Below, piece by piece: positions 7,047 through 15,840 of a DNA stretch of 64,000 nucleotides (positions are counted from its first letter, which is position 1; each line of letters opens with the position of its first letter). Origin of the DNA: Lachnospiraceae bacterium M18-1. GTDB taxonomy: Bacteria; Bacillota; Clostridia; Lachnospirales; Lachnospiraceae. The stretch is from the NCBI GenBank assembly GCA_000403295.2, contig KE159609.1, positions 588,725 to 652,724 of the forward strand, in the 5' to 3' direction. Under the pieces are notes generated by a model. It did not search any database, was not told where the DNA came from, and saw only the letters and a list, made by a program, of their open reading frames with translations. The position numbers were made by a program, and so were the translations under genes.

Positions 7047-7914
7047 TACACAATAGTGTACTTAAGCAGACTTCTTTTACTGCCTGCGTATAGTTCTGTT
7101 CATACAGCTGAGCAAATATCGCTACATTGGAACCGACGGGGGCAGAGGCCGCAATTAGGATTGTCAGTTTCATCAAGTGGTACTTTTCGGGAAATAAAAG
7201 CATCAGTGGGATTGTCAGCAGGGGGATTATAATAAGGCGTACAAAGGTACAGCGATATGCTACACGTTCAGAAAACAGGGAGTGAAGCGGAACCTGCCCC
7301 AGATATACCCCTAACACCATCATCGCAAGAGGTCCATTCATAGCCGCAATCGTCCCCACCACATTATGTACGGTTTCCGGCAGTGATACCGGTAGCAGGA
7401 ACAGCGTGATTCCTGCCAAAAAGCTAATGATGATTGGATTGGTGCTAAGCCGTTTCACAGAAACAAGGGAATGCTCTCCTGTAATCGTTACCAGACCATA
7501 AGTCCACTGCAGGATATTAAGCAGGGCAACGAAAGAGGATACATAAAATACGGCTTCTCCTCCTAGCGTCATCTCTACCAGTGGAATTCCAATGAACCCC
7601 GCATTGGAAAACGCAGCTCCAAATCTTTCGATTTTCTGTTCTTTTGGAAAGGCCATACGGGCTGTGATGATTGCAAGAATCAGGGATAGTAGCGCAGCAA
7701 AAAAGGATACCGCCAGACCTTCTAAACGCTCTATAGAAAATTCTGCTAAATAGGATTTTAAAATTGCTACCGGCATAACGACATATAATAGTATTCTGCC
7801 AATATCTGCGCTTCCTTGTTTGCTGACCAGCTTATTTTTATATAGAAAATATCCAATGCTCAGATACGCAAACATCACCAGGTTCTGCTTCAATAATAAT
7901 GTAATAATGTCCAT
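7000..7914 (-). CDS. AEC-family transporter (auxin efflux carrier/malate permease type)
   Basis: A 304-aa membrane protein with about ten hydrophobic segments and the two-half layout of the auxin efflux carrier family, whose bacterial members move malate or other organic anions. It opens MDIITLLLKQNLVMFAYLSI and has the family pattern FSNAGFIGIPLV near residues 100-111. AAGGGAG lies about 9 nt before ATG 7914; the longer frame from 7944 lacks a ribosome site. It is convergent with the LysR gene and divergent from the MarR operon. The substrate cannot be told from sequence. Confidence 0.85.
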   Translation of the reverse strand: MDIITLLLKQNLVMFAYLSIGYFLYKNKLVSKQGSADIGRILLYVVMPVAILKSYLAEFSIERLEGLAVSFFAALLSLILAIITARMAFPKEQKIERFGAAFSNAGFIGIPLVEMTLGGEAVFYVSSFVALLNILQWTYGLVTITGEHSLVSVKRLSTNPIIISFLAGITLFLLPVSLPETVHNVVGTIAAMNGPLAMMVLGVYLGQVPLHSLFSERVAYRCTFVRLIIIPLLTIPLMLLFPEKYHLMKLTILIAASAPVGSNVAIFAQLYEQNYTQAVKEVCLSTLLCIISLPLILGIANYIL

Positions 7915-8026
7915 ATGAATATCTCCCTTGTCTTTTTTCAGCATGATTGTATCATATATCTATATATCAAAGAAAATACAAATTTTCCTACGTATCCATA
8001 GTTTCTGTCATATAAAAATAAAATTG

Positions 8027-8080
8027 TTGACAAATATCTGAAATCGGACTATACTATGCTCTAAACATCCGAAATCGGAT
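8027..8080 (+). promoter_or_regulatory. SigA promoter with two MarR-type operators
   Basis: TTGACA (8027-8032) and TATACT (8050-8055) are 17 bp apart. A near-palindrome ATCTGAAATCGGAC (8036-8049) fills the spacer, and a perfect one, ATCCGA-AA-TCGGAT (8067-8080), lies just past the likely start. The centres are 31 bp apart, about three helical turns. This is a textbook layout for autorepression by the MarR protein encoded next. Confidence 0.75.
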
Positions 8081-8098
8081 ATTGAAAGGAATATTTAA

Positions 8099-8542
8099 AT
8101 GGAAAAGAATATTAAAAAACAAATTGATATCATAAACCAACGGATTAAAGAGTTGAATTCACTTTATCGCATAGCGGCTGGTAAATCCGGAATTTCTGAC
8201 GGTGAGGTCTGCATTTGGTCTACTTTATTATGTGGAGAAGAAGAATATTCCCAACAGGATCTTTCAGATTTGCTTTTTTTGCCAAAACAGACTGTCAATT
8301 CGATTGTTTCCAATCTTATAAAAAGAGGCTTTGTATATTTGGAACATGTTCCAGGAACCCGTAACCGCAAGGTTATTCGATTAACTCAAGAAGGCAGGGA
8401 ATATGGGGAGAGTAAAGTGATGTGGATTTTTAATGCAGAGCAAAAGGCGCTTGAACAGACAGACCCGGAGCAGGTGCAGTCCGCTATTAAAATGATTGAA
8501 AAATATATACTCTCTTTTAAGAAAGAAATTGAAGAAAAATGA
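8099..8542 (+). CDS. MarR-family regulator, likely autoregulated
   Basis: A 147-aa MarR-type winged-helix dimer protein. The recognition helix region is LLFLPKQTVNSIVSNLIKRG (residues about 60-79) and the wing follows with a VPGTRNRKVIRLT pattern. It begins an operon with the MutS2-like, CheW-like and MATE genes, and two palindromic operators overlap its promoter (8027-8080). It probably represses the whole unit until a small ligand, perhaps a substrate of the MATE exporter, releases it. Confidence 0.9.
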   Translation: MEKNIKKQIDIINQRIKELNSLYRIAAGKSGISDGEVCIWSTLLCGEEEYSQQDLSDLLFLPKQTVNSIVSNLIKRGFVYLEHVPGTRNRKVIRLTQEGREYGESKVMWIFNAEQKALEQTDPEQVQSAIKMIEKYILSFKKEIEEK

Positions 8543-8564
8543 TGTAAAGAAGATGGAGTATGTT

Positions 8565-10112
8565 ATGAATGAAAAAATATTTGAGATACTGGAATATCAA
8601 AAAATATTGGAGATGTTGGAGAAGCACGCAACTTCCCAGCCGGGTATGGCTTTGTGCAGGAGTCTGATGCCGGAGACTGATATAGAGAAAATTCAGAATA
8701 TGCAGCATGAAACATCTGCAGCAAGAGAGCGTATCAGGCATAACCATGAGATAACTTTTTCAAAGGTTACAGACTTAAGCAGAGTATTTGAAAAATTAGA
8801 GAATGGAAGTTCGCTTACGCCTGCCGAACTGTTGAGAATTTGTAACTTGCTCGATTCTGTCAGCAGCGCAAAATCTTATGGATGCCGTGAAGTATCAGAG
8901 GAAAAACGTGATCTCTTGGATTCACGTTTCAATCAATTATCACCTCTGACTAAAATAAATCAAGAAATCCGCCGTTGTGTCCGTTCGGATACGGAATTAT
9001 TTGATACAGCCAGTACAGGGCTTGAAAAGGCACGCAGAAAAATTAGGGCTGCAGAAGAGAAAATCCAGAATCAGTTAAGAGCTTTTATTAGTGGAAAATA
9101 CCGTAATTATCTTTCAGAAACATTCATCAGTCAGCGGGATGGTGCTTATTGCCTTGCTGTAAAATATGGCTGCCGTAATAAGGTATCAGGTACGGTACAT
9201 GGGCAGTCCGGCAGTGGCGGAACCGTCTTTATTGAACCGAAAAGTGTTGCGGCTGCCAGCAGCGAACTTCAGGATCATAAATACCAGGAGCAGATTGAAA
9301 TCGCTATTGTTTTAGGTGATCTCAGTGATATGGTGAAAGCACAGTTAAAGTATGTGAAAAAGGATTATACCATCCTGACACAGCTTGATTTTATTTTTGC
9401 AAAAGCATATTTGTCAGAATATTATAATGGGACGGCTCCCATTTTGAATAAGAAAAAAATCATCAGTATCAAAGAGGGGCGTCATCCTTTACTTGACCCG
9501 GAAAAAGTGGTTCCTACGACTATGGAGCTTGGAAGGGATTATGACTTGCTTGTTATTACAGGTCCTAATACAGGCGGAAAAACACTGACCATGAAAACCA
9601 TAGGAATCATGACGCTCATGGGGCAGGCAGGTTTACACATACCTGCCGCTGCGGGTTCTGAATTATCTGTATTTAAAGAAGTGTTTGCGGATATTGGAGA
9701 TGAACAAAGTATTGCACAAAGTCTTAGTACTTTTTCTGCGCATATGACAAATATTATTAAGATTCTTGGTGCCGCGGATCAAGATTCTCTGATTTTGATT
9801 GATGAGTTGGGTTCGGGAACGGATCCGGCAGAGGGAGCGGCATTGGCGGTCGCAATCCTGTCCAAACTGCATAATAAGCAGATCAGAACGCTTGCGACCA
9901 CCCATTATGTACAGATAAAAAACTATGCATTGACCACGGAAAGGGTGCAGAATGCCTGCTGCGAATTTGATGTGGAAACATTAAGCCCCACTTATCGATT
10001 GATGATTGGCGCGGTTGGTGAGAGCAATGCTTTTGCGATTTCAAAAAGGCTTGGCCTGGAGGATGATATTATTGCTGACGCAAAAGAATATCTCCAAAAA
10101 GAACAGGCTTAA
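8565..10112 (+). CDS. MutS2-like ATPase lacking the KOW/Smr end
   Basis: The 515-aa protein matches the core and ATPase part of MutS2. The clamp and lever regions cover about residues 1-300. Walker A GPNTGGKT starts at Gly333, Walker B follows as LILIDELGSGTDPAEG, and a THYVQIKNYA segment comes later. Classic MutS2 is about 780 aa, with a KOW and an Smr nuclease domain after this point; here the protein stops at an LQKEQA end and no remnants follow. It may still bind branched DNA or stalled ribosomes but lacks the nuclease. GGAG at 8555-8558 supports ATG 8565 (ATG 8553 is the alternative). It follows the MarR gene by 22 bp. Confidence 0.8.
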   Translation: MNEKIFEILEYQKILEMLEKHATSQPGMALCRSLMPETDIEKIQNMQHETSAARERIRHNHEITFSKVTDLSRVFEKLENGSSLTPAELLRICNLLDSVSSAKSYGCREVSEEKRDLLDSRFNQLSPLTKINQEIRRCVRSDTELFDTASTGLEKARRKIRAAEEKIQNQLRAFISGKYRNYLSETFISQRDGAYCLAVKYGCRNKVSGTVHGQSGSGGTVFIEPKSVAAASSELQDHKYQEQIEIAIVLGDLSDMVKAQLKYVKKDYTILTQLDFIFAKAYLSEYYNGTAPILNKKKIISIKEGRHPLLDPEKVVPTTMELGRDYDLLVITGPNTGGKTLTMKTIGIMTLMGQAGLHIPAAAGSELSVFKEVFADIGDEQSIAQSLSTFSAHMTNIIKILGAADQDSLILIDELGSGTDPAEGAALAVAILSKLHNKQIRTLATTHYVQIKNYALTTERVQNACCEFDVETLSPTYRLMIGAVGESNAFAISKRLGLEDDIIADAKEYLQKEQA

Positions 10113-10190
10113 AAAATGATATGACAAAATATAAGTATGAGTTATATGTTCTTTAGATGAAAATGGTTGCTTAGGAAGGAGTGTGAAAAA

Positions 10191-10619
10191 GTGGAGAGTT
10201 TCTATCAATACCTGCCTTTTGAAGTAGATAAAGTGCATTATGCCGTACCAATGGATTATGTTGCATATATTGTGTCAGCAACAGATTCATATCCATATTG
10301 TATACCGCCGAGACGGAAGGTCTATATTGACTGCATTATGAAAATCGAACAGAAACTGATAACAGTAGTTGAATTGTCTGCTTTTAGCAAACACATGTTA
10401 TCTGATAAGGAGAGCTGTCAGCGGCCGCTTATATTGATATTGGGTTATCAGGACAGTATGCTGGGAGTACTGGCAGATTACATAGGTCCTCCGGTAGAGT
10501 TTTCGAAATTAAATTTTGAAGCAGATGTAATGGGGCAGCATACTTTTTTTAATTGTGGTGAGGAACAGTCTATTCTATTTGATGTGCCTCAATTTTACAG
10601 AGAACTGGCTATGTCTTAA
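10191..10619 (+). CDS. CheW-like domain protein (142 aa)
   Basis: A small beta-rich protein resembling the CheW/SH3-like fold, with a segment like YLPFEVDKVHYAVPMDYVAY at the start, then RRKVYIDCIMKIEQKLITVV, and a late LILILGYQDSMLGVLADYIG block. CheW proteins couple receptors to CheA, but no chemotaxis genes lie nearby, so the role here is unclear. GGAAGGAGTG at 10174-10183 points to a GTG start at 10191 rather than the TTG at 10167. It sits between the MutS2-like and MATE genes and is probably co-transcribed with them. Confidence 0.6.
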   Translation: MESFYQYLPFEVDKVHYAVPMDYVAYIVSATDSYPYCIPPRRKVYIDCIMKIEQKLITVVELSAFSKHMLSDKESCQRPLILILGYQDSMLGVLADYIGPPVEFSKLNFEADVMGQHTFFNCGEEQSILFDVPQFYRELAMS

Positions 10620-10636
10620 TTTTTATGGGAGGAATT

Positions 10637-12673
10637 ATGGATAAGAGTCTAAACAGTAATATTATAAAGCAAACAGAAACAAATATATTAGGATATGAAA
10701 AGATTGGAAAATTGATCAGGATGTATGCAATTCCAAGTATCATTTCTATTCTTGTAAATGCTTTGTATAATATGGTTGATCAGGTATTTATAGGAAGGGG
10801 AGTAGGATATTTAGGAAATGGCGCGACCAATATTGTATTTCCCATTACGATTGTGTTCGCTTCTTTTGCTCTTATGTTTGGTGACGGTTCATCGGCATAT
10901 TTGAGTTTAAAGTTGGGGGAGAATCAAAAAGAAGATGCCGGTATAGGAGTAGCAAACGGAATTATATCGGCGGTTGCCATATCTATTATCTTCACTGCAG
11001 GTGTCTTGCTTTTTTTGCCTCAGTTGCTGAATTTATTCGGATGTACACCGAACCTGGAGGGCTATGCGAAGGACTATGGGTATATCATCACAATAGGTCT
11101 GCCTTTTATGATGATAGGTACGACTGTTAACTCTATCATCAGAGCAGATGGAAACCCGAAATATGCTATGATTACTATGGTGACGGGAGCGATTCTGAAT
11201 GTGGTTTTGGATCCAATATTTATATTTGTATTCCATTGGGGCGTAAAGGGTGCGGCAACAGCGACCATAATCAGTCAGATTATTTCATTTTTACTCAATA
11301 TAATGTATTTGGGAAAACTAAAAACAATCAGGCTAAAGAACCATTTTAAGTTTAGTTTTTCGGTTGCCAGAAAAGTATCATCTCTTGGTATCAGCAGTTT
11401 TATCACACAAATGAGTGCAGCACTGATAATAGGACTTCAAAACAATTTATTAAAAAAATATGGTGCACAGTCTGTTTATGGTCCGGAAATCCCTCTTACC
11501 GTTCTTGGAATTGTAATGAAAGTGAACGAAATACTAAATAGTATTGTCTTAGGTCTTGCAATGGGATCTCAGCCTATCATTGGGTTTAACTATGGCGCAA
11601 GAAAATACGAAAGGGTAAAAAAGACACTAAAGGTCGTAATTATAAGCAGCTTGACCATAAGTACCGTTGCGTTTTTATTATTCCAGACAATACCGGATAA
11701 AATCATCGTTCTTTTCGGAAGCAGTACAGATTTAAAATATATGGAGTTCGCAAAGCTGTCATTTCGGATTTATCTTCTGATGATTATTGGAAATGGTGTT
11801 CAAACTCCTGTCGGGATATTTTTACAGTCAATTGGAAAAAGCGCGAAAAGCGCATTGCTGTCTATGTCAAAACAGGTATTGTTTTTGGTTCCAGGAATGT
11901 TGTTGTTGGGGCATGTCTTTGGAATAAACGGTGTTTTATATGCAAAACCGGTTTCAGAGGGATTGGCATTTTTGTTGTCTATCGTCTTACTCGTGTCTGA
12001 ACTCCGCTTATTTGGCAGAGCTAAGAGTCAGTCTGCTGCATTGGTTGGCGATGCTGATATTAACCATACTTTAGACAGGCCTATACTAATCACAGTTTCC
12101 AGAGAATATGGCTCCGGCGGGCGGTATATTGGAAAAATGATAGCTGAGAGATTCGGAATTAGGTTTTACGACAAAGATATTATTATTAAACTGGCAGAAA
12201 AAACAGGATTATCTGAAGAATATATTGAGAATCATGAACAGAAAAGAAATCTCTTATCTGGTTTCAATAAGGGGTACTATAATGGCCCAAATAGTGGAGA
12301 TGAATTATTCATCAAAGAATCTGAGATTATCAAGGAAATAGCAGAGCAGGAATCCTGTGTCATAATCGGACGATGCGCGGATTACATTCTGAAGGACAGA
12401 GAGAATCTTGTAAAAGTTTTCATATACAGCAATATGGAGGATAAAGTAAAGAGGGCGGTCACATATTATGGGCTTGCACAGGATAAAGCAGAAAAAGAGA
12501 TTAGAAAAAATGATAGAGAACGTGCAATTCATTATAAGCATTATACGGACAGGGATTGGACGGATCGATCAAACTACGACATATGTATGAACGGTGATTT
12601 CCTGGGCGTTGAAAAAACGGCGGAGCTGATCTGCGCAATGGTAAGAGAGAAACTGAATATTGTGGAAATATAA
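10637..12673 (+). CDS. MATE exporter fused to a cytidylate-kinase-like domain
   Basis: A 678-aa fusion. Residues 1 to about 455 are a MATE-family cation antiporter with around 12 membrane spans (PSIISILVNALYNMVDQVFI is the typical first span). After a short linker, residues about 478-678 form a cytidylate-kinase-like P-loop domain starting ITVSREYGSGGRYIGKMIAE, with the loop near residues 488-495 and a later CVIIGRCADYIL strand-helix. GGGAGGAA at 10628-10635 precedes ATG 10637. MATE proteins are usually about 450 aa, so the kinase part is an addition on the cytoplasmic side. It may phosphorylate or sense a nucleotide-like cargo. The frame is open throughout, so this is one protein in this sequence. 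Confidence 0.85.
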   Translation: MDKSLNSNIIKQTETNILGYEKIGKLIRMYAIPSIISILVNALYNMVDQVFIGRGVGYLGNGATNIVFPITIVFASFALMFGDGSSAYLSLKLGENQKEDAGIGVANGIISAVAISIIFTAGVLLFLPQLLNLFGCTPNLEGYAKDYGYIITIGLPFMMIGTTVNSIIRADGNPKYAMITMVTGAILNVVLDPIFIFVFHWGVKGAATATIISQIISFLLNIMYLGKLKTIRLKNHFKFSFSVARKVSSLGISSFITQMSAALIIGLQNNLLKKYGAQSVYGPEIPLTVLGIVMKVNEILNSIVLGLAMGSQPIIGFNYGARKYERVKKTLKVVIISSLTISTVAFLLFQTIPDKIIVLFGSSTDLKYMEFAKLSFRIYLLMIIGNGVQTPVGIFLQSIGKSAKSALLSMSKQVLFLVPGMLLLGHVFGINGVLYAKPVSEGLAFLLSIVLLVSELRLFGRAKSQSAALVGDADINHTLDRPILITVSREYGSGGRYIGKMIAERFGIRFYDKDIIIKLAEKTGLSEEYIENHEQKRNLLSGFNKGYYNGPNSGDELFIKESEIIKEIAEQESCVIIGRCADYILKDRENLVKVFIYSNMEDKVKRAVTYYGLAQDKAEKEIRKNDRERAIHYKHYTDRDWTDRSNYDICMNGDFLGVEKTAELICAMVREKLNIVEI

Positions 12674-12684
12674 TCTTGAATAAA

Positions 12685-12738
12685 TTTACATAAAAATACC
12701 TAAATTTACAATATTTAACATTTTTTATGTGTTATTCT
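12685..12738 (+). promoter_or_regulatory. AraC-type activated promoter of the GH2 gene (site 1 of 6)
   Basis: The distal repeat TTTACATAAAA (12685-12695), proximal repeat TTTACAATATT (12705-12715), an 11-bp spacer, and the extended -10 TGTTATTCT (12730-12738) follow one another. The repeats start exactly 20 bp apart, the same geometry as the other five sites. Assignment to the AraC proteins of the locus is inference. Confidence 0.7.
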
Positions 12739-12793
12739 TTGTACAGTTTTAGACGATATTTAGAAATTTAATGTAACTGTCAAAGGAGGAACT

Positions 12794-15280
12794 ATGAAAA
12801 AAATATCCTTAAATCATGACTGGCTGTTTGCCAAAGGAACAATTACAATGATGGAAATGTTCATGGGAAGCGGAGAAAAGATTCGTAATATTGATCTGCC
12901 CCATGATGCCATGATCTGTCAGGAAAGAACAAAGACTACGGCAAATGCGCACCAAACCGGATTCTATCCGGGGGGAGAATATACTTATATCAAGCAATGG
13001 AATGTCCCGGAAAATTGGAAAGGCAACACGGTAATGCTGGAATTCGAGGGAATAGCGGACACCTGCCGCATTTATTTGAATGGTGCTCTGGTATCCGTAA
13101 ATCATAATCCATATAACAGCATTTTTGTGGATGCCGCAAATTATCTGAAATTTGGGCAGACCAATGAGATTAAAGTGGAAGTATGCAGTGTAGAGCAATC
13201 CAGCCGCTGGTACAGCGGCGCCGGCTTATACCGTCCGGTGAATGTCTGGGTGGGCGGTCCGGTACACATTCCGGCGCGGGGCGTGCGTATAGATACGAAA
13301 GAGGCAGATGATGATACGGCTGTTTTAGAGGTGATGGTTCCTGTTTGCAACCGGGCATCGGCTTCTGCTGATTTGCAAATGGAGATTATCTTGCGCAATG
13401 CAAATAAAGCAGCAGTTGTGAAAGAGTATGCCCGTATGACGGCTTTTGGAGATAGTACGCAGATGTGCAATATGTGCCTGACCATAGAACATCCTGTTTT
13501 GTGGAGTGATGAAACCCCTGGCCTGTATACTTGTGAAATCATGATCAGAGAAGGCGAAAATGTGATAGATAGTGTGAGTATACCCGTGGGAATCCGTACA
13601 CTTCGGCTAAATGCAAAGCAGGGACTGCTGGTCAATGGAAAACCGGTAAAACTTCGTGGTACTTGTATCCATCATGATAATGGGCTGATTGGCGCGGCAA
13701 CATTTCCGGACGCGGAATACCGTCGTTGTTTACAGATGAAGGAAGCTGGATTTAATGCGATTCGCAGTTCTCATCATCCTATGAGCAAGGCAATGCTGGA
13801 CGCCTGTGACCGCCTTGGAATGTTTGTTATGGACGAACTGTCTGATATCTGGACACGAACCAAAAATCAACATGACTACGCCAATTATTTCCCTGATTTC
13901 TGGAAACGGGACGTAGAAAATATGATTGAAAAGGATTACAATCATCCAAGTGTCATTATCTATTCTACGGGGAACGAAATACCGGAAGCAGGTACACCGC
14001 GCGGGGCAGAGTGGAACAGAAAGATACATAGGGAAATAAAAAGACTGGATTCTACACGTTATACGACCAGTGGTATTAATGGTCTGATGGCAGGAGCTGA
14101 CAGAATGGGAGAAATCATCTGTCAGGCAAGCGGGATGACACCGGAGCAGCTTGCGGCAATGCAGGAACCGCAGGAGTCAGCGGCTTCGGAACGTGGGGGA
14201 GCGGATGCTGTAAATGGAATGGCAGAGGTTATGGTAGGTCCCTTGGCAGATGCCATTGCTACAAGTCCCATTTTGGAGGAACTGATCGGTGAATTTGCAG
14301 CGGCAAATGATATTGCGGGATATAATTATCTGACAGCGCTTCATGAAGAAGATCACCGGCGGCATCCTAACCGTGTGGTATTGGGAACAGAGACATTTCC
14401 GGCAGATATTGTCCATCTCTGGGATATTGTGATGAGAAATCCTTATGTCCTGGGAGATTTTACATGGACGGGATATGACTATCTGGGAGAGGCCGGATGT
14501 GGTATTTTCCACTATGACGGTGGAGAAAACTTTTCGGCGCACTGGCCTGACAGACTAGCCGGAATTGGTGATATTGATATTTTGGGAGACCGAAAGCCAA
14601 TCAGTTATCTGCGGCAGGCTGTGTTTGGAATTGGAAATGTTCCGGCGATTGGCGTACTTCGTATGGATAAGACTGACAAGACAGCAGGAAAAACACCATG
14701 GATGTGGAAAGATAATATTGCGAGTTGGACATGGCATGGTTACGAAGGAAAAACAGCTAGTGTGGATGTCTATGCCAATGCGGAGGAAGTGGAATTACTT
14801 TTAAATGGAAAGAGTTTCGGGAGACAGCAGGTATCCGGAACGTATCTCGCCACTTACAATGTGCCTTATCGGCCGGGGAAATTGGAAGCCATCAGCTATG
14901 TGTCAGGAAAAGAAGCAGGCCGGTACGCACTTGTTACAGCAGGAAAAGTGGAACGGCTGAATATAGAGGCGGATCGGACGGAACTTCCGGCAGATGGAGA
15001 AAGTCTTGCTTTTGTGAAAATCCGATTGATGGATGCTGACAAAAATTTCAACCGCCAGCAGGAAGCGACGGTTACGGTGAAAGTTGAGGGGAATGTGGTA
15101 CTCCAGGGATTTGGAAGCGCCAATCCAAGCTGTGAGGGCAGTTACCAAAATAATACATGGAATACTTATGACGGAACCGTAATGGCTGTAATCCGGTCGT
15201 CAAAGAAGCCCGGGCAGGCGAAAATTACCGTTTCTGCGGAAAATTGTGAAGACGAGATTCTTGTAATGAATATAGAATAG
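12794..15280 (+). CDS. Glycoside hydrolase family 2 enzyme (beta-galactosidase/glucuronidase type)
   Basis: An 828-aa GH2 enzyme that removes a terminal beta-linked sugar with retention. The sugar-binding jelly roll covers about residues 1-170, the immunoglobulin-like domain about 175-275, the TIM barrel about 280-600, and two C-terminal beta-sandwich domains follow (DUF4982-like and Big-like). The acid/base is Glu395 in STGNEIPEAG and the nucleophile Glu533 in GTETFPAD. There is no signal peptide, so it acts in the cytoplasm. AAAGGAGG precedes the start. It is transcribed alone from the AraC-type promoter at 12685. The exact sugar (galactose, glucuronic acid or other) cannot be decided by eye. 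Confidence 0.88.
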   Translation: MKKISLNHDWLFAKGTITMMEMFMGSGEKIRNIDLPHDAMICQERTKTTANAHQTGFYPGGEYTYIKQWNVPENWKGNTVMLEFEGIADTCRIYLNGALVSVNHNPYNSIFVDAANYLKFGQTNEIKVEVCSVEQSSRWYSGAGLYRPVNVWVGGPVHIPARGVRIDTKEADDDTAVLEVMVPVCNRASASADLQMEIILRNANKAAVVKEYARMTAFGDSTQMCNMCLTIEHPVLWSDETPGLYTCEIMIREGENVIDSVSIPVGIRTLRLNAKQGLLVNGKPVKLRGTCIHHDNGLIGAATFPDAEYRRCLQMKEAGFNAIRSSHHPMSKAMLDACDRLGMFVMDELSDIWTRTKNQHDYANYFPDFWKRDVENMIEKDYNHPSVIIYSTGNEIPEAGTPRGAEWNRKIHREIKRLDSTRYTTSGINGLMAGADRMGEIICQASGMTPEQLAAMQEPQESAASERGGADAVNGMAEVMVGPLADAIATSPILEELIGEFAAANDIAGYNYLTALHEEDHRRHPNRVVLGTETFPADIVHLWDIVMRNPYVLGDFTWTGYDYLGEAGCGIFHYDGGENFSAHWPDRLAGIGDIDILGDRKPISYLRQAVFGIGNVPAIGVLRMDKTDKTAGKTPWMWKDNIASWTWHGYEGKTASVDVYANAEEVELLLNGKSFGRQQVSGTYLATYNVPYRPGKLEAISYVSGKEAGRYALVTAGKVERLNIEADRTELPADGESLAFVKIRLMDADKNFNRQQEATVTVKVEGNVVLQGFGSANPSCEGSYQNNTWNTYDGTVMAVIRSSKKPGQAKITVSAENCEDEILVMNIE

Positions 15281-15336
15281 AGGAGGAAAGGAATATAATC
15301 TGGAAAAAGTGGATGAAAAAAGGAGAGCATACTAAG

Positions 15337-15441
15337 GGGGAAAAAGATTGCTTTTCTGGGTTCCTCTGTAACTTATGGCGCATCATCACAGGGAAGTTCA
15401 TTTGTAGATTATATTGGAAAGCAGTGCGGAAGTAAATCCGT
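15337..15441 (+). pseudogene. Fragment of an SGNH hydrolase gene
   Basis: About 105 bp translate to IAFLGSSVTYGASSQGSSF and then VDYIGKQCGSKSV, closely matching residues 73-105 of the intact SGNH hydrolase encoded at 43729-44550, also at the DNA level. No start and no further sequence of that gene are present; it breaks off into a MerR remnant on the other strand. It is part of a decayed copy of the 43.7-50.3 kb block. Confidence 0.75.
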
Positions 15442-15442
15442 A

Positions 15443-15840
15443 AGAAAACCTCTCCATAGAAAATGATTCACCAGATTGCTGTCATAATCCTCTGCCGAAT
15501 CTGAAACCTGCAGTGAGTCTGGTTTCGGGATAGAGGATTTTGCGCACAGCGAGGAAATGGTTTTCGGATCAGGATTGATCGGCAGGCTGCCGATAATATA
15601 ATTCAAGCTGTTTTGAATTTTATCCAGCCGTTTGATTTTTTTTTGCAATTTCTGTGCATGGAGACGAAGATAATCCTGAAGCAGCCGGATTATGGATCAG
15701 AGAGCGGATAATGGGGATTGGGAGATCCGCATTGCGTAGTTCATGTACAAGCTTCAGACACTGGCAGTCTTCTTCACTAAAGTTATAATAACCGTTCTTT
15801 TTGTTTACTTCCAGAGTGATCAATTGATCTTTTATAAGAG
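15443..15840 (-). pseudogene. Broken MerR-family regulator
   Basis: Reading leftward, two frames together give a MerR protein without its first helices: LEVNKKNGYYNFSEEDCQCL with LRNADLPIPIIRSLI, then after a frame change near 15690 LQDYLRLHAQKLQKKIKRLD and a C-terminal part. The NGYYNFSEED and PIPIIRSLI blocks are typical of the MerR winged helix. The N-terminus is cut at the junction with the ene-reductase fragment. It is inactive as it stands. Confidence 0.65.

Noticed and set aside
8565..10112. MutS2 gene truncated by frameshift
   Set aside because: No KOW or Smr sequence was found in any frame in the 78 bp before the next gene, so the short form looks like a deletion or a natural short type, not a recent frameshift.
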